A stretch of DNA of 64,000 bases from Candidatus Rifleibacterium amylolyticum (GTDB lineage Bacteria; Muiribacteriota; Ozemobacteria; Ozemobacterales; Ozemobacteraceae), in assembly GCA_009917695.1 (NCBI GenBank), contig JAACJG010000006.1:248001-312000 (forward strand), written 5' to 3'. A program made the position numbers and the translations under genes. The first letter of the stretch is position 1, and every line of letters begins with the position of its first letter. Shown piece after piece: positions 8,796-17,869 of the stretch. The notes under the pieces were generated by a model. That model searched no databases and was not told the DNA's origin. It was given only the letters and a program-made list of their open reading frames with translations.

Positions 8796-9052
8796 ACCGT
8801 TATTTACCGGTCTGGCAAGGTCGACATGACGTCGGTACAGGTTTTTTAACCCGTCAACATAGAAAATAATGCCCGTGCTGATGACTGCCCCCCCGAAGAA
8901 ATGCGTGAATTAAGGTAATTTACTATAACAAAATGATGCAGGCTATGCAAAGCCAACTTTGGCAGAAAACCGAGCCTTGCGCTGATGTGAAAAACTTTTC
9001 ATAGTTGAGTATAGTATATTAAGGGTTGAACAATCCTTCCTGGAGAATCTTG

Positions 9053-11164
9053 ATGAGCAGATATACAACATTGCTGTTTCTCGCTGTTCTTCTGCTGACA
9101 ACATGTGTAGCACGAGCGGCCAACCCCTTTTCCGGCGAAGCTACGTTCAAATTATCAGAAAGCTCGTCAAAAGACTCTGACAAGAAAAATGCCAAATTGG
9201 CGGTCAAGTCAGATGCGCTTGCCGACAGGCCATGCACTCTGGCAGTGATGGCTGATCTGCACGCGCGACCGGAAAGCCTGCCCATGCTGAAAAAAGCCTT
9301 TGCCAGAGTCAATCAGCTCGATGATGTTTACGGCGTCGCCATTGTTGGCGATCTTGTCAGCAAACTCGGCACCCATGCTGAATACGATGTTCTTGCCCAG
9401 GGTCTGAAAGCGCTTTCGGTTCCGATCTATGCCGTTCCCGGCAATCACGACATTCTATACAAGGACTACCTGATCAACGGCGAGAAAAAACGTGGAACTC
9501 CAGCCGAAAAAAAAGCCAAACACCAGCTGTTCAAAAAGACACTTGGCCTCAAATCACTTTACTATGTGAAGAAAGCTGGCGGACACCTGCTCGTCTTTCT
9601 ACCAAACGACGCTTTATCAGCCATTCCGTGCTCGATGCCGTCAGACGAGGCCTGGGTGTTTCTTCGCAAAACCTTGAAAGACAACAGGGAGCTGCCAACC
9701 ATAATCTTCAGTCACGCTCCGCTGGCTGGCAGCTACGCTGATAAAAAAACTATGCCGCCTCTACAGGCCAATGTTCAGCCATCCGCCAGAATTCGCCGTC
9801 TGCTCAGAGAAAATCCCCAGGTATATCTGTGGTTTTCCGGACATCTTCACATTACACCGGCACAAAGATATTTTAACTGCCCAGCCAATAAAGCTGGCAA
9901 CGTCAACGTGATTCATGTACCGCCCTCGCAGATTCACAGTTCATGGATTCAGGTTGTCAGACTGTCGCCAAAAGGCGCCACAGTCAGAACCATGGAAGTA
10001 AAATCAGGCAAATATCTCAAAAAGCACACGCGAACATTCAAACCCGGAATCTCAAATAAGAACGATGAAAAAAAAGATAAAAACAAAAATCACAACAGCG
10101 ACGACGAGTTGAAGATCGCCAGAATTGTCGTATCAAATGCCCACTCAGGCGGAAATCATCAAAAAGAAGCTTACGGAGAATGGCTGGCCGATCTGGAGCC
10201 AGACCTGTCATTGATCAGCGAGGCAGTCAGCATGGCGCCGCATCTGCGACCGGCCGGGCGCGTTTTCAATGCTGGCATGGACAGTAGAGGCAGTCGTGAA
10301 GTGGCGGTGGTATTACGCGACGGCCTTCCATTACTGGGTCGCGACAGCGGCAAAGTGTCACCTGACCTTGGTATCGGTATCGCACATGATCGCTGGTGGA
10401 GTTGTATAAAGACAAGAGTCGCCGGTATAAGAACGAGAGTTTACTCATTACACCTGAATGCCGTTATCCAGGAGCCTGGCGGCGAAGCAAGGCAGGTAAA
10501 TCGCTGGGAAGTAACACGTGAAGGGCTCAGCCGACTCGAAGACCAGTGGAAAAAAGACATCAAAGAAGGCTGGGCAGTTATCGTCGGTGGCGACCTCAAC
10601 TGGAACGACTCCCGTCCGAAAGCCCAGTCGCATCGCATGTCGCCAGGACAGTTATTCAAGCGCATCGGCATGAAGTATGTCAATCGCGAACTGATGTGGC
10701 TGGCTTGGACTCCAGAGACCCATAAACTGGCAAAAAATGATTTTATGGCGCCGACAAAAATTCCGGGTCTGGTGCCGCGTGAGCATCCGGCATTGCTTAT
10801 AGACCTGCAGGCCAGGCACAAACCAGCGAAAGAACTCGAAGAAGACAGGCCTGATCCCGAAGAAGAAGAGCTCGATACCACAGAAGAAGAAGCTGATGAA
10901 CCAGAAACTGAAGAAACCGTCGATGAGTCAGAACTCGAAGCAGAAAATGTATCGGAAGAATCTGATGCTACAAGTTCTGAAGGCAAAGATACTGGTATCG
11001 ATGCAAAGGATGATTCAGACAATTCTCCTGAAGAGCAGGAAATGAGCACAGAGGAGCAAGCCTCTTATCAGGCAGCCATCGAGCGCATTAGAGAGCTAGT
11101 CGCTACAATATACGAGCATCTGAAAAGTATCGCTCTGACTTTTACCCGCGTGCTGATGCCCTGA
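9053..11164 (+). CDS. Secreted two-domain phosphoesterase with acidic tail
   Basis: 703 aa. I chose the ATG at 9053 because TGGAGAAT precedes it and it opens directly on a signal peptide (RYTTLLFLAVLLLTTCVARA). A calcineurin-type metallophosphoesterase domain spans about 65-335, with MADLHA, GDLVSK, GNHD, FSHAP and SGHLH. After a Lys/Asp linker comes a second domain (about 365-600). Its GGDLNWNDSRP and final REHPALLIDL resemble the catalytic Asp-x-Asn and His of the endonuclease/exonuclease/phosphatase fold. The remaining ~80 residues are mostly Glu and Asp. The protein is likely periplasmic or extracellular; substrates could be phosphodiesters, phospholipids or nucleic acid. The two-hydrolase fusion is unusual. 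Confidence 0.75.
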   Translation: MSRYTTLLFLAVLLLTTCVARAANPFSGEATFKLSESSSKDSDKKNAKLAVKSDALADRPCTLAVMADLHARPESLPMLKKAFARVNQLDDVYGVAIVGDLVSKLGTHAEYDVLAQGLKALSVPIYAVPGNHDILYKDYLINGEKKRGTPAEKKAKHQLFKKTLGLKSLYYVKKAGGHLLVFLPNDALSAIPCSMPSDEAWVFLRKTLKDNRELPTIIFSHAPLAGSYADKKTMPPLQANVQPSARIRRLLRENPQVYLWFSGHLHITPAQRYFNCPANKAGNVNVIHVPPSQIHSSWIQVVRLSPKGATVRTMEVKSGKYLKKHTRTFKPGISNKNDEKKDKNKNHNSDDELKIARIVVSNAHSGGNHQKEAYGEWLADLEPDLSLISEAVSMAPHLRPAGRVFNAGMDSRGSREVAVVLRDGLPLLGRDSGKVSPDLGIGIAHDRWWSCIKTRVAGIRTRVYSLHLNAVIQEPGGEARQVNRWEVTREGLSRLEDQWKKDIKEGWAVIVGGDLNWNDSRPKAQSHRMSPGQLFKRIGMKYVNRELMWLAWTPETHKLAKNDFMAPTKIPGLVPREHPALLIDLQARHKPAKELEEDRPDPEEEELDTTEEEADEPETEETVDESELEAENVSEESDATSSEGKDTGIDAKDDSDNSPEEQEMSTEEQASYQAAIERIRELVATIYEHLKSIALTFTRVLMP

Positions 11165-11186
11165 AGACTTGCTTCGCGAAGCAGGC

Positions 11187-11221
11187 AAAAAACCGAAGCG
11201 ACCCTTTTCAGGGTCGCTTCG
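11187..11221 (-). terminator. Rho-independent terminator of the fliD-fliS operon
   Basis: An 11-base perfect stem (CGAAGCGACCC / GGGTCGCTTCG) with a 6-base loop is followed on the minus strand by six T residues. It lies 29 bases after the last small gene of the operon and is convergent with the phosphoesterase gene. Confidence 0.85.
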
Positions 11222-11249
11222 CTGTTCAAACATCAGAACAGAAGCAGGA

Positions 11250-11435
11250 TCAGGCGTAAAGATCAACCATTTTGCCGAGTCCGGTTGCCTCAGCTTCAGA
11301 CACCTGTGCGGAATTGGCCAGTTTAACGATCTTTTCTGCCAGGTCCATGTTGGCCTGCATGCTCTCTTCGAGAACTTTCATCAGTTCAGCAGTTCCGGTT
11401 CCACTGACTCCACTGATTCCAGACAAATCGATCAC
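11250..11435 (-). CDS. Small putative motility protein (YjfB-like)
   Basis: 61 aa. It starts MIDLSGISGVSG and then runs as one amphipathic helix (LMKVLEESMQANMDLAEKI). This pattern and size resemble the YjfB-type 'putative motility protein' family, which is poorly characterised. It is the last gene of the flagellar filament operon, 12 bases after fliS and just before the terminator. An AGGCAGG-type ribosome site precedes the ATG. Function is unknown; a cofactor or chaperone for filament proteins would suit the context. Confidence 0.6.
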   Translation of the reverse strand: MIDLSGISGVSGTGTAELMKVLEESMQANMDLAEKIVKLANSAQVSEAEATGLGKMVDLYA

Positions 11436-11447
11436 CTGCCTTTCTGC

Positions 11448-11882
11448 TTAAACAGCGACGTTGAGCCTTGGGCGCGGCGGATTATTCACCTGCACTGAAT
11501 TTTGATGCTTCTGCATCGCCAGCTCCCAGGTATTGCGAAGATTCTGCACCAATGGTTTGATCTCAAGCATGGGCGCAGGATCTTTTCTGACATTGGCATC
11601 GCCAAGTTTTTCTAGAAAGAACACGTATAACCGCTCAAGGTTGTCAGCGATTTCTCCACCCTTTTCTTTGTCGAGTGCAGTCATCAGCTCTGCGAAAATA
11701 GCCTGAATACGCAAGAGTAGATTGCTTATCTGCTCGATATTCTGTTCTTCAAAGGCAACTTCAGCCTGACACATGAACTTGATGGCGCCATCATAGAGCA
11801 TGAGTATCAACGCCTCAGGCGAAGCTGTTTCGACCTGGGTTTTCTTGTAGGCAGTGTTTTTGCTGTATGGGTTGGTGTTCAT
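11448..11882 (-). CDS. fliS: Flagellin export chaperone FliS
   Basis: 144 aa. The N-terminus NPYSKNTAYKKTQVETASPE followed by LILMLYDGAIKFM is characteristic of FliS. In the family this cytoplasmic four-helix protein holds the flagellin C-terminal helix unfolded until export. The start overlaps the end of the maf gene by 4 bases. In systems with FliW and CsrA, FliS also competes for cytoplasmic flagellin and so takes part in the feedback, which is relevant because fliW and csrA are in this window. The last ~15 residues (NNPPRPRLNVAV) are a non-helical extension. Confidence 0.93.
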   Translation of the reverse strand: MNTNPYSKNTAYKKTQVETASPEALILMLYDGAIKFMCQAEVAFEEQNIEQISNLLLRIQAIFAELMTALDKEKGGEIADNLERLYVFFLEKLGDANVRKDPAPMLEIKPLVQNLRNTWELAMQKHQNSVQVNNPPRPRLNVAV

Positions 11883-13816
11883 CGGGACAGGTCTCCCTTC
11901 AAACTTTGTTTTGATTTGTCTGCCCTGTCCAGTGAGGTTATTGCTTTTTCAAGAAGCGGTATCTGATATTCGTGAAAACTCTCGAGTGCTGCCAGGAAAC
12001 CAGAAATTTCCTTAATCCATTCACCAACAGTTGCCCGCGGCGAAGCCTTCAAATTGTTAAGCTCCATCGTATGGCGGGTCATAAACTTGGTCTGATGTAT
12101 CGAAAACCATGCGAACAGATCTTTTTCGATACATATATCGTCATGCAGCTTCATGACATCGTAATATTCGGCACTGGCTTTGCCACTCAGCCTGGCCGGC
12201 TCAATATCAGCATAGGCATTGAGAAGCTTTCGGCATACCGACACGGCGCGCCGCGCTTCACTTTCGTTGCGTCTGATAAGTTTGCGGTAATGCATAAGAC
12301 GCTCGCGCAATGCATTACAATCGGCATTTACCGGCCTTTGCAGCGCTTCGTCAAGAATCTCGCGCACTGGCGCGGCACGGTCAGCATATTTGGCAATGAC
12401 GCTTGTCAGCGGCATTATATCAACATATTTGTCAACGACACCACCTTCGGTGGCATTGATTATCTTAACTGGAGTCTGCCGGAACTGATCTTCGAACCAG
12501 TCGCGGTAAAGCTTCATGTTTTCGTCGGTGTACAACGCCTTGCCATCGCTGCGAACAAGCTTATAGCGGCCTCTGGTGTTGATATAATCAGCAGACTCAT
12601 GCTCGATCGAAGTAAATGAATGAATGCGTTCAAACAGCAGATCATCCGAATAAGAACCGCGAGCATGCAGTCGACCGTCTTCAAAAGACAGGTCGAGGCC
12701 GATAAAAACTATCGGATCAGCACCCATGTTTCGCACTAGATCGAACACGGTTGTCGCGATCGAACCCCAGCAGATAAGAGTTCCAACTGGCTCGCGCAGG
12801 TCTTTGAAAACCGGGTGCAGCCCACCGCCAAATGTCATAAGCATTTTGGGGCCTTTGAAACTCTCGAATATATCAGGATGCGTCATCGGTTCGATAGCCA
12901 GAATCACATCTGACTCGTTCTCCACGCCGACAAAATCGAGAGAATTTTCATAAGATGGATCGGCTGCACAGACAATATCCGGTCTGATTCCGTTGGCAAC
13001 CAGCTGACGCAAAGCCGTATCAACAGCCACGATTGGAAACTTACCCTTTACATTCCTGAGATAGTGCATGTTGCGGTCGAGCGAAGGTCCTGCCGCAACC
13101 ACGATCGCAGGCGTATTACTGAATCTGCCAAAAAGTCTGTCGATGCCTGGCAAAGTAAAACCGGCTGCCAGGTTGGCAAAATAATTAGAATGAAACTCAA
13201 AGCCTGAGTGCATAAGCGTTACCAGATTACCCTTGGAACGATTGCACAAATATCTGATTTTTTCGACGACACGCTCAAAATAGGCGTTATGTCGAGCTTT
13301 CGCCGGCGGGTGGTCGATTATTGCCAGCCGTTCGAGAACTGACCAGTCAAGATTGACATTCCAGAAATCGCCGATCTCATCAGGCCCCATTCCGATGCAG
13401 AGGGCAACCCGCTGATCCGTAAAAAGCCGGCTGAGATCGCGCGCCTGCATGGCCGCGACAAAAACAGCAGGATCGGGCTCGATTACAAAAAGCTGTGGCC
13501 CACCAACCATTACCTTCAGTTGCAACAGAATCTCTTCTGCCGTGTAGCCCAAACCGAAACCGAGCAGCAACACATGACTCTGGCCTTCGTAACTGGCCGC
13601 CACCTGCTTTTTTGCTTCTGCCTGCGGGTCATAACGGCTGTGATAAGAAAGCGGGCGGGCACCATCTTCGTGCAAAGCCAGTGTTGGCTGGCCGTTACGG
13701 GCATTTTCGACACGATACTTTTCGGGTGTAAAGCGGGGCGCGTATCCTTTTACCAGCTGATAAGCTGCAGGATGGCGCTTCAACACCGATAGATTGCGAT
13801 TGAACGTGTCGTTCAT
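11879..13816 (-). CDS. maf: Maf-family flagellin glycosyltransferase (DUF115)
   Basis: 645 aa. The central DUF115 region is clear: AIVVAAGPSLDRNMHYL, then VAVDTALRQLVANGIRPD and VCAADP. Maf proteins transfer nonulosonic acids such as pseudaminic acid to Ser/Thr on flagellin before export. The protein sits in the filament operon between fliS and an unknown gene, overlapping fliS by 4 bases. The truncated pseB at the left edge would provide the first step of donor-sugar synthesis, so flagellin glycosylation with pseudaminic acid is a reasonable inference. A legionaminic acid donor cannot be excluded. Confidence 0.85.
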   Translation of the reverse strand: MNDTFNRNLSVLKRHPAAYQLVKGYAPRFTPEKYRVENARNGQPTLALHEDGARPLSYHSRYDPQAEAKKQVAASYEGQSHVLLLGFGLGYTAEEILLQLKVMVGGPQLFVIEPDPAVFVAAMQARDLSRLFTDQRVALCIGMGPDEIGDFWNVNLDWSVLERLAIIDHPPAKARHNAYFERVVEKIRYLCNRSKGNLVTLMHSGFEFHSNYFANLAAGFTLPGIDRLFGRFSNTPAIVVAAGPSLDRNMHYLRNVKGKFPIVAVDTALRQLVANGIRPDIVCAADPSYENSLDFVGVENESDVILAIEPMTHPDIFESFKGPKMLMTFGGGLHPVFKDLREPVGTLICWGSIATTVFDLVRNMGADPIVFIGLDLSFEDGRLHARGSYSDDLLFERIHSFTSIEHESADYINTRGRYKLVRSDGKALYTDENMKLYRDWFEDQFRQTPVKIINATEGGVVDKYVDIMPLTSVIAKYADRAAPVREILDEALQRPVNADCNALRERLMHYRKLIRRNESEARRAVSVCRKLLNAYADIEPARLSGKASAEYYDVMKLHDDICIEKDLFAWFSIHQTKFMTRHTMELNNLKASPRATVGEWIKEISGFLAALESFHEYQIPLLEKAITSLDRADKSKQSLKGDLSR

Positions 13817-13827
13817 AGAAGCCCCTG

Positions 13828-14433
13828 TCAGGCAGCAAGGATGCTTTTAATAAAACCCTTGCTGTCCTGCAAAATTTCAGGAAATTCATACTCCAGAATA
13901 TCCGCCAGACCGACCCAGTCCTGTGCCTCCTGGGCGATCTGAACCTGGTTCATCTGTTCACCAAGCCGCTGCACAAGGCTCTGTCGATCACTTTCCAGAG
14001 ATGACTCTGCCATGTTTGATGCAAAAGCGAGATCGGCATTCTTGAGCATGGTTACCAGCCATTCGATGCCATCAACAAATTCAAGGTAGCTGTCCATGCC
14101 CTCTTTAACCTTACCAATCCGCAGTTCAGACGCGACTTCGACTGCCAGCTCTTCGAGATGCTGCAGCCCGGCTTCGCCATCGGCAAAGGCGGCGCGAACC
14201 ATATCCTGGGCAGTTGCTGTAAATAATTCTATCTTCTGGTAGTCCATTACCTTGAGCGCTGAAATTTCAGAAACATCGTCGGCTGAATAACTTTTTTCGT
14301 CGAGAATGATTTCAATTACGGTTGCCTGAGTTCCTTTGAGGGATTCCTCGACCGTTGTTAAAAGTTCGAGCACTGTCACTTCAGGGCCAATGCCCTCGAT
14401 ATCAAGCCGGTTGTCATTCAGCAGTATTTCCAA
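13828..14433 (-). CDS. Unknown protein of the flagellar filament operon
   Basis: 201 aa, no signal peptide or membrane segment. The first 75 residues look like a small beta-rich domain (MEILLNDNRLDIEG, then VIEIILDEKSYSADDV and YQKIELFTAT). The rest is helical and acidic, with DWVGLADILEYEFPEIL near the C-terminus. I do not recognise a family. It lies 11 bases upstream of maf and 33 bases after fliD, in the same operon, so it is probably a cytoplasmic chaperone or assembly factor for FliD/flagellin or a partner of Maf. This is guilt by association only. Confidence 0.75.
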   Translation of the reverse strand: MEILLNDNRLDIEGIGPEVTVLELLTTVEESLKGTQATVIEIILDEKSYSADDVSEISALKVMDYQKIELFTATAQDMVRAAFADGEAGLQHLEELAVEVASELRIGKVKEGMDSYLEFVDGIEWLVTMLKNADLAFASNMAESSLESDRQSLVQRLGEQMNQVQIAQEAQDWVGLADILEYEFPEILQDSKGFIKSILAA

Positions 14434-14466
14434 GGTTGCACCTTCGTTGTATTGGTTTTAATTAGA

Positions 14467-17448
14467 CTACTTGTTTCCTGTCAGCTGTGCAAGCTGATTT
14501 GAAAATGCCGTCGCCTGTGACTGATAATTACTGAGAGCGCTTTCAAGAGTTGCGAACTGCTTGAGCAAAGCTTCTTCACGCGAAGCCAGGCGCTCTTCCT
14601 GTTTGGCGATCTGGCTGTTGATCAGCGATATCTGCTTATCCATCTCGCTGTTCGAACTGGCGACGCCAGAACGCCCAACCCGCTTGGTCAGCATACCGTC
14701 TGATCGGGTAAATTCATTGAGCACATCTTTAAGTCGGCGGGCTATGCCCCTTTTGTTGACGTCAGTCGCATCCTGGTTGAACAAGGCCGCAATCTTGTCG
14801 GGATTCGCCTTGAGCGCAGCTTCCAGATTTTCTTTGCTTGAAATAGTAAGTGTCCCGACCATGGTGTCTTTGTAGTTTGAGCCGACTGCACCCGTTGTGA
14901 TACCAATATCCGACAAACTGTCGAAGAAACTGTCGACACCAGGCACGACAGAAGACATCACCATGCGCATCTGCGATCTGACACTGCGCAAAGTACTGTC
15001 ACCAGAGAGCAACCCGACCTTGTAAGCCTCTTCATATGCAGCAAGCTCAGAATCCGACAAAGCGCTCTTCTCTTCGTCAGTAAGAGCACTTAGAGACCAG
15101 TTACGCTCTTCGGTCAACTTTCCGTATATCGTCTGGGTAATTTCATTGTAGGCATCAATAAAGTCAGTTATCGCCTGCATACCAACTTCGGTGTCAGCTT
15201 CGACATTGATTACGCTGCCGCTGGCACCGGTAACATCGTAGATATTAAAGCTCACGCCCTCGACAACGTCGCTGATGGTGTTCGACTGACTGACCTGATC
15301 GGCACCTCCAAACACCCCGTCTATGCTGTAGATAGCATTTTTACCGACATTCTGCGTTGCCCCCTGCAATCCCATTGCTGCAAGGAAATTGCTGCTGTCA
15401 GTTGGCGAGCCCAGCGCGATTGCGCGATTTCCGGTTTCAGTCGAGGTCAGTACAAATTTACCGTTAGTTTTGTCGTAATGTGCCTTTACCCCAACCTGGC
15501 TGTTATTGTTGATCGCACTGATAACCTGGTCGAGAGTCATGCTCGAAGTGCTGTTGATCATGAACTTCACGCCATTGATACTGAAACTGCCGGCCGTTAC
15601 AGCACTGGCAAAACCGGCACTGGCAAAAGGCGTAGCTGTCTTAACATCTGATATCGGCCGGGCACTGACAATACTTGAACCGGTATCGAGGCCGTTAACC
15701 GGGCCATTGGCCAGGCCAAGGGCACTGCCCAGCGTACCGGCGCCAAGATCTTTGATCTCAAGCGTTGCAGCCGTACCCTTATCAGTACCGGTTATGTTAA
15801 CTTTGCCGGTTGCTGCATCATAGTAAGCACTTGCAACACCTTCTACCTCTGCGATTCTGTCGATGATCTCACTTAAAGTTTCTGTTCCGTCATAACTGAT
15901 GTCAGTAGCCTGCCCGTTAACCAGAACCTGCAAAGTACCGGCGCCAACTCCGAATTCAGTTGCAATATCGCTGGTGCGTGCATCAGCCAGCGACAACCCG
16001 AGATTGCCCGAACTGGCCAGTTTGGCGGCGGCAGCCTGACTGCCTGCTACCAGACCGGTCGCGCTGAGAAAATTACTCGTGTCTGTTGAAGAACCCATAC
16101 CTATTGGAGCAGTGCTGCCATCTTTGCGGGTCAGAGTTATCAGGTCGGTAGCTGAATCATAAGTCGCGTTCAGATTGGTCATTGAAGTTATACGCGAAAG
16201 CACACCCTGCAGGGTGTCGATCGAAGGATTTACATTAATCTGAACGCCATCAACGGTAAAAGTTCCAGCAGTAATGCTCTGGGCAAAGGTTTCATTGGTA
16301 AGTTTTTCGCCATTATCAAGCCCGGAAACCTTCATCATTGCGCCAAAAAGTTTTTCGGTAAAGTTGGAAGTATTGTCGGTAACACTGAAAAAATTTCCGT
16401 CGGCCGAATCAGTGTTCACAATCTGAAGCTTACCACTGCCCTGGTCGAAGCGAAATTCTACCAGCCGATCATCCGGATTTCCGGTAGGAACACCGCCCTT
16501 CACAAGGCTCGCACGGGTATCTATATCCTCATTGAGAAATTTTATCAGATCAGCCACTTTGGTGCTGCCCGGCAGACCACTGATATCGAAAGATTCTGGC
16601 GAACCAGTTCCAGCGCGCTCGATGAAGAAAGACCCCGGAGTAATACCAAGATCGTCCAATGTAGTGTCAAGACCAGATCTTATATTCATCAGACCAGACT
16701 CGATGGCAGGTAGATCCTTGTCGAGATCTATTTGTCCATCGGCGTCGAACATTCCGCTTATGATCCCAGAAGGTGCGACATCGACAACTTCAACACTCAG
16801 ATTCGGGTCGAGCAGATTGAAGCGCACTCTGTTGTTGCGTGCATCATAGCTCGCATTGAGTTTGCCCTTGAGCTCTGGTTTATTGTTGATGCTGGTATTG
16901 ATGTTGTTTATCAACCCGTCGATTGTAGTATCGGCCGTAGCACCGGTCGCAATATTGTAAGTGCCTGAACCACCGCCAACAACACGCACCTCGAGGTTAC
17001 CCGGAGTAATGCCAAGCGCTCCGAGGGTCGTCGAAGAACCTCCCAGTTTGCTGGTACTTTTCAAATTGTAACCAAGTTCTAATGCTCCGGCCAGCTTGCC
17101 CTGCGATGCTACGGTAGTCGAAGTTGCCACCTGTTTAACATGCATGGTATAGCTGCCGATAGCAGCAGCAGTTGTTGCCGTCGCATTGACGACACGCGGG
17201 TCACTCGCGTCTACCTTCTTGGTATTGAAGGTGCGGCTGAAGGTAAGGTCAGTAGCCTTGTTCTGAAGCTCGAAAAGCTTGAGATTTATATCCTGAAGCA
17301 TGGTGCGCTGATAATCCATGGTGTTGCGCTTACGCTGCAGGTTGAATTTGGTAAAGCTCTCGGCTTTGAGCATCTGCTCAATCAAAGACTGGGTGTCGAG
17401 CCCTGAAGAGAGCCCGCCCACCCAGTTTCTATTTACACTGCTGACCAT
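14467..17448 (-). CDS. fliD: Flagellar filament cap / hook-associated protein 2, enlarged
   Basis: 993 aa, about twice the common FliD length of 450-600. The N-terminal GLSSGLDTQSLIEQMLKAE and the long C-terminal heptad region (QISLINSQIAKQEERLASRE) are the conserved D0/D1 parts of FliD. Between them lie several repeated modules of the Flagellin_IN type, each about 100-130 residues with motifs such as GITPGNLEVRV, DLGITPGSFFIE and FTVDGVQINVN. FliD forms the cap that folds exported flagellin into the growing filament. A strong GTCAGGAGG ribosome site precedes the ATG. The gene follows flaG and is read from the sigma-28-type promoter at 18178-18204. Confidence 0.92.
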   Translation of the reverse strand: MVSSVNRNWVGGLSSGLDTQSLIEQMLKAESFTKFNLQRKRNTMDYQRTMLQDINLKLFELQNKATDLTFSRTFNTKKVDASDPRVVNATATTAAAIGSYTMHVKQVATSTTVASQGKLAGALELGYNLKSTSKLGGSSTTLGALGITPGNLEVRVVGGGSGTYNIATGATADTTIDGLINNINTSINNKPELKGKLNASYDARNNRVRFNLLDPNLSVEVVDVAPSGIISGMFDADGQIDLDKDLPAIESGLMNIRSGLDTTLDDLGITPGSFFIERAGTGSPESFDISGLPGSTKVADLIKFLNEDIDTRASLVKGGVPTGNPDDRLVEFRFDQGSGKLQIVNTDSADGNFFSVTDNTSNFTEKLFGAMMKVSGLDNGEKLTNETFAQSITAGTFTVDGVQINVNPSIDTLQGVLSRITSMTNLNATYDSATDLITLTRKDGSTAPIGMGSSTDTSNFLSATGLVAGSQAAAAKLASSGNLGLSLADARTSDIATEFGVGAGTLQVLVNGQATDISYDGTETLSEIIDRIAEVEGVASAYYDAATGKVNITGTDKGTAATLEIKDLGAGTLGSALGLANGPVNGLDTGSSIVSARPISDVKTATPFASAGFASAVTAGSFSINGVKFMINSTSSMTLDQVISAINNNSQVGVKAHYDKTNGKFVLTSTETGNRAIALGSPTDSSNFLAAMGLQGATQNVGKNAIYSIDGVFGGADQVSQSNTISDVVEGVSFNIYDVTGASGSVINVEADTEVGMQAITDFIDAYNEITQTIYGKLTEERNWSLSALTDEEKSALSDSELAAYEEAYKVGLLSGDSTLRSVRSQMRMVMSSVVPGVDSFFDSLSDIGITTGAVGSNYKDTMVGTLTISSKENLEAALKANPDKIAALFNQDATDVNKRGIARRLKDVLNEFTRSDGMLTKRVGRSGVASSNSEMDKQISLINSQIAKQEERLASREEALLKQFATLESALSNYQSQATAFSNQLAQLTGNK

Positions 17449-17491
17449 ATCAAGCCTCCTGACGCGAATCAGTCTATCTGATTTTCTTTAT

Positions 17492-17854
17492 CTATGCTTT
17501 TTTATCGAAAATCAGACCCATGTAATCTTCCATCTTGGCAACGAGATCGAGAACTTCTTCGTTCGGAATCTGGCGGATAACCTTGTCCTTGGTAATATCC
17601 ACCACCGACACCATCGTTCTATGCGTAGCATCATGAATCTGAAAGCGCAGCGATTTGTCGAAAATCACTGCTGTCTTATTAAGTTTATCGACAGCTTCCT
17701 GAAGTTCTTCCTGTGTTTTCTCGCGATTTTCCTTGGGTGATTCGAGCTGCTTGCTATCAAGCTCCGCCACTTTACCTGCTTCTCCACTTCTATCGACGCT
17801 ACCCTGGGTGGACTGAGTCGGATCCAGGACTGGTCTTATGTTACCGATTTCCAT
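17492..17854 (-). CDS. flaG: FlaG family protein
   Basis: 120 aa. The C-terminal half carries the FlaG pattern: LRFQIHDATHRTMVSVVDI, then VIRQIPNEEVLDLVAKM. FlaG proteins influence filament length and are usually next to fliD. The N-terminal half is charged and probably disordered. A strong AAGGAGGATG ribosome site lies in the 15-base gap after the 71-codon gene, with which it is co-transcribed. Confidence 0.88.
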   Translation of the reverse strand: MEIGNIRPVLDPTQSTQGSVDRSGEAGKVAELDSKQLESPKENREKTQEELQEAVDKLNKTAVIFDKSLRFQIHDATHRTMVSVVDITKDKVIRQIPNEEVLDLVAKMEDYMGLIFDKKA

Positions 17855-17869
17855 TTCAGCATCCTCCTT

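Noticed and set aside
8948-8972. Sigma-54 promoter upstream of the phosphoesterase
   Set aside because: TGGCA and TTGC are present but 11 bases too far apart in register for the -24/-12 spacing.
10441-11049. Minus-strand Ser-rich open frame of 202 codons
   Set aside because: It is the reverse of the Glu/Asp-rich tail of the phosphoesterase; the Ser runs are the complement of GAA/GAT codons.
12003-12619. Plus-strand open frame opposite maf
   Set aside because: Antisense shadow of the DUF115 gene with no start signal.
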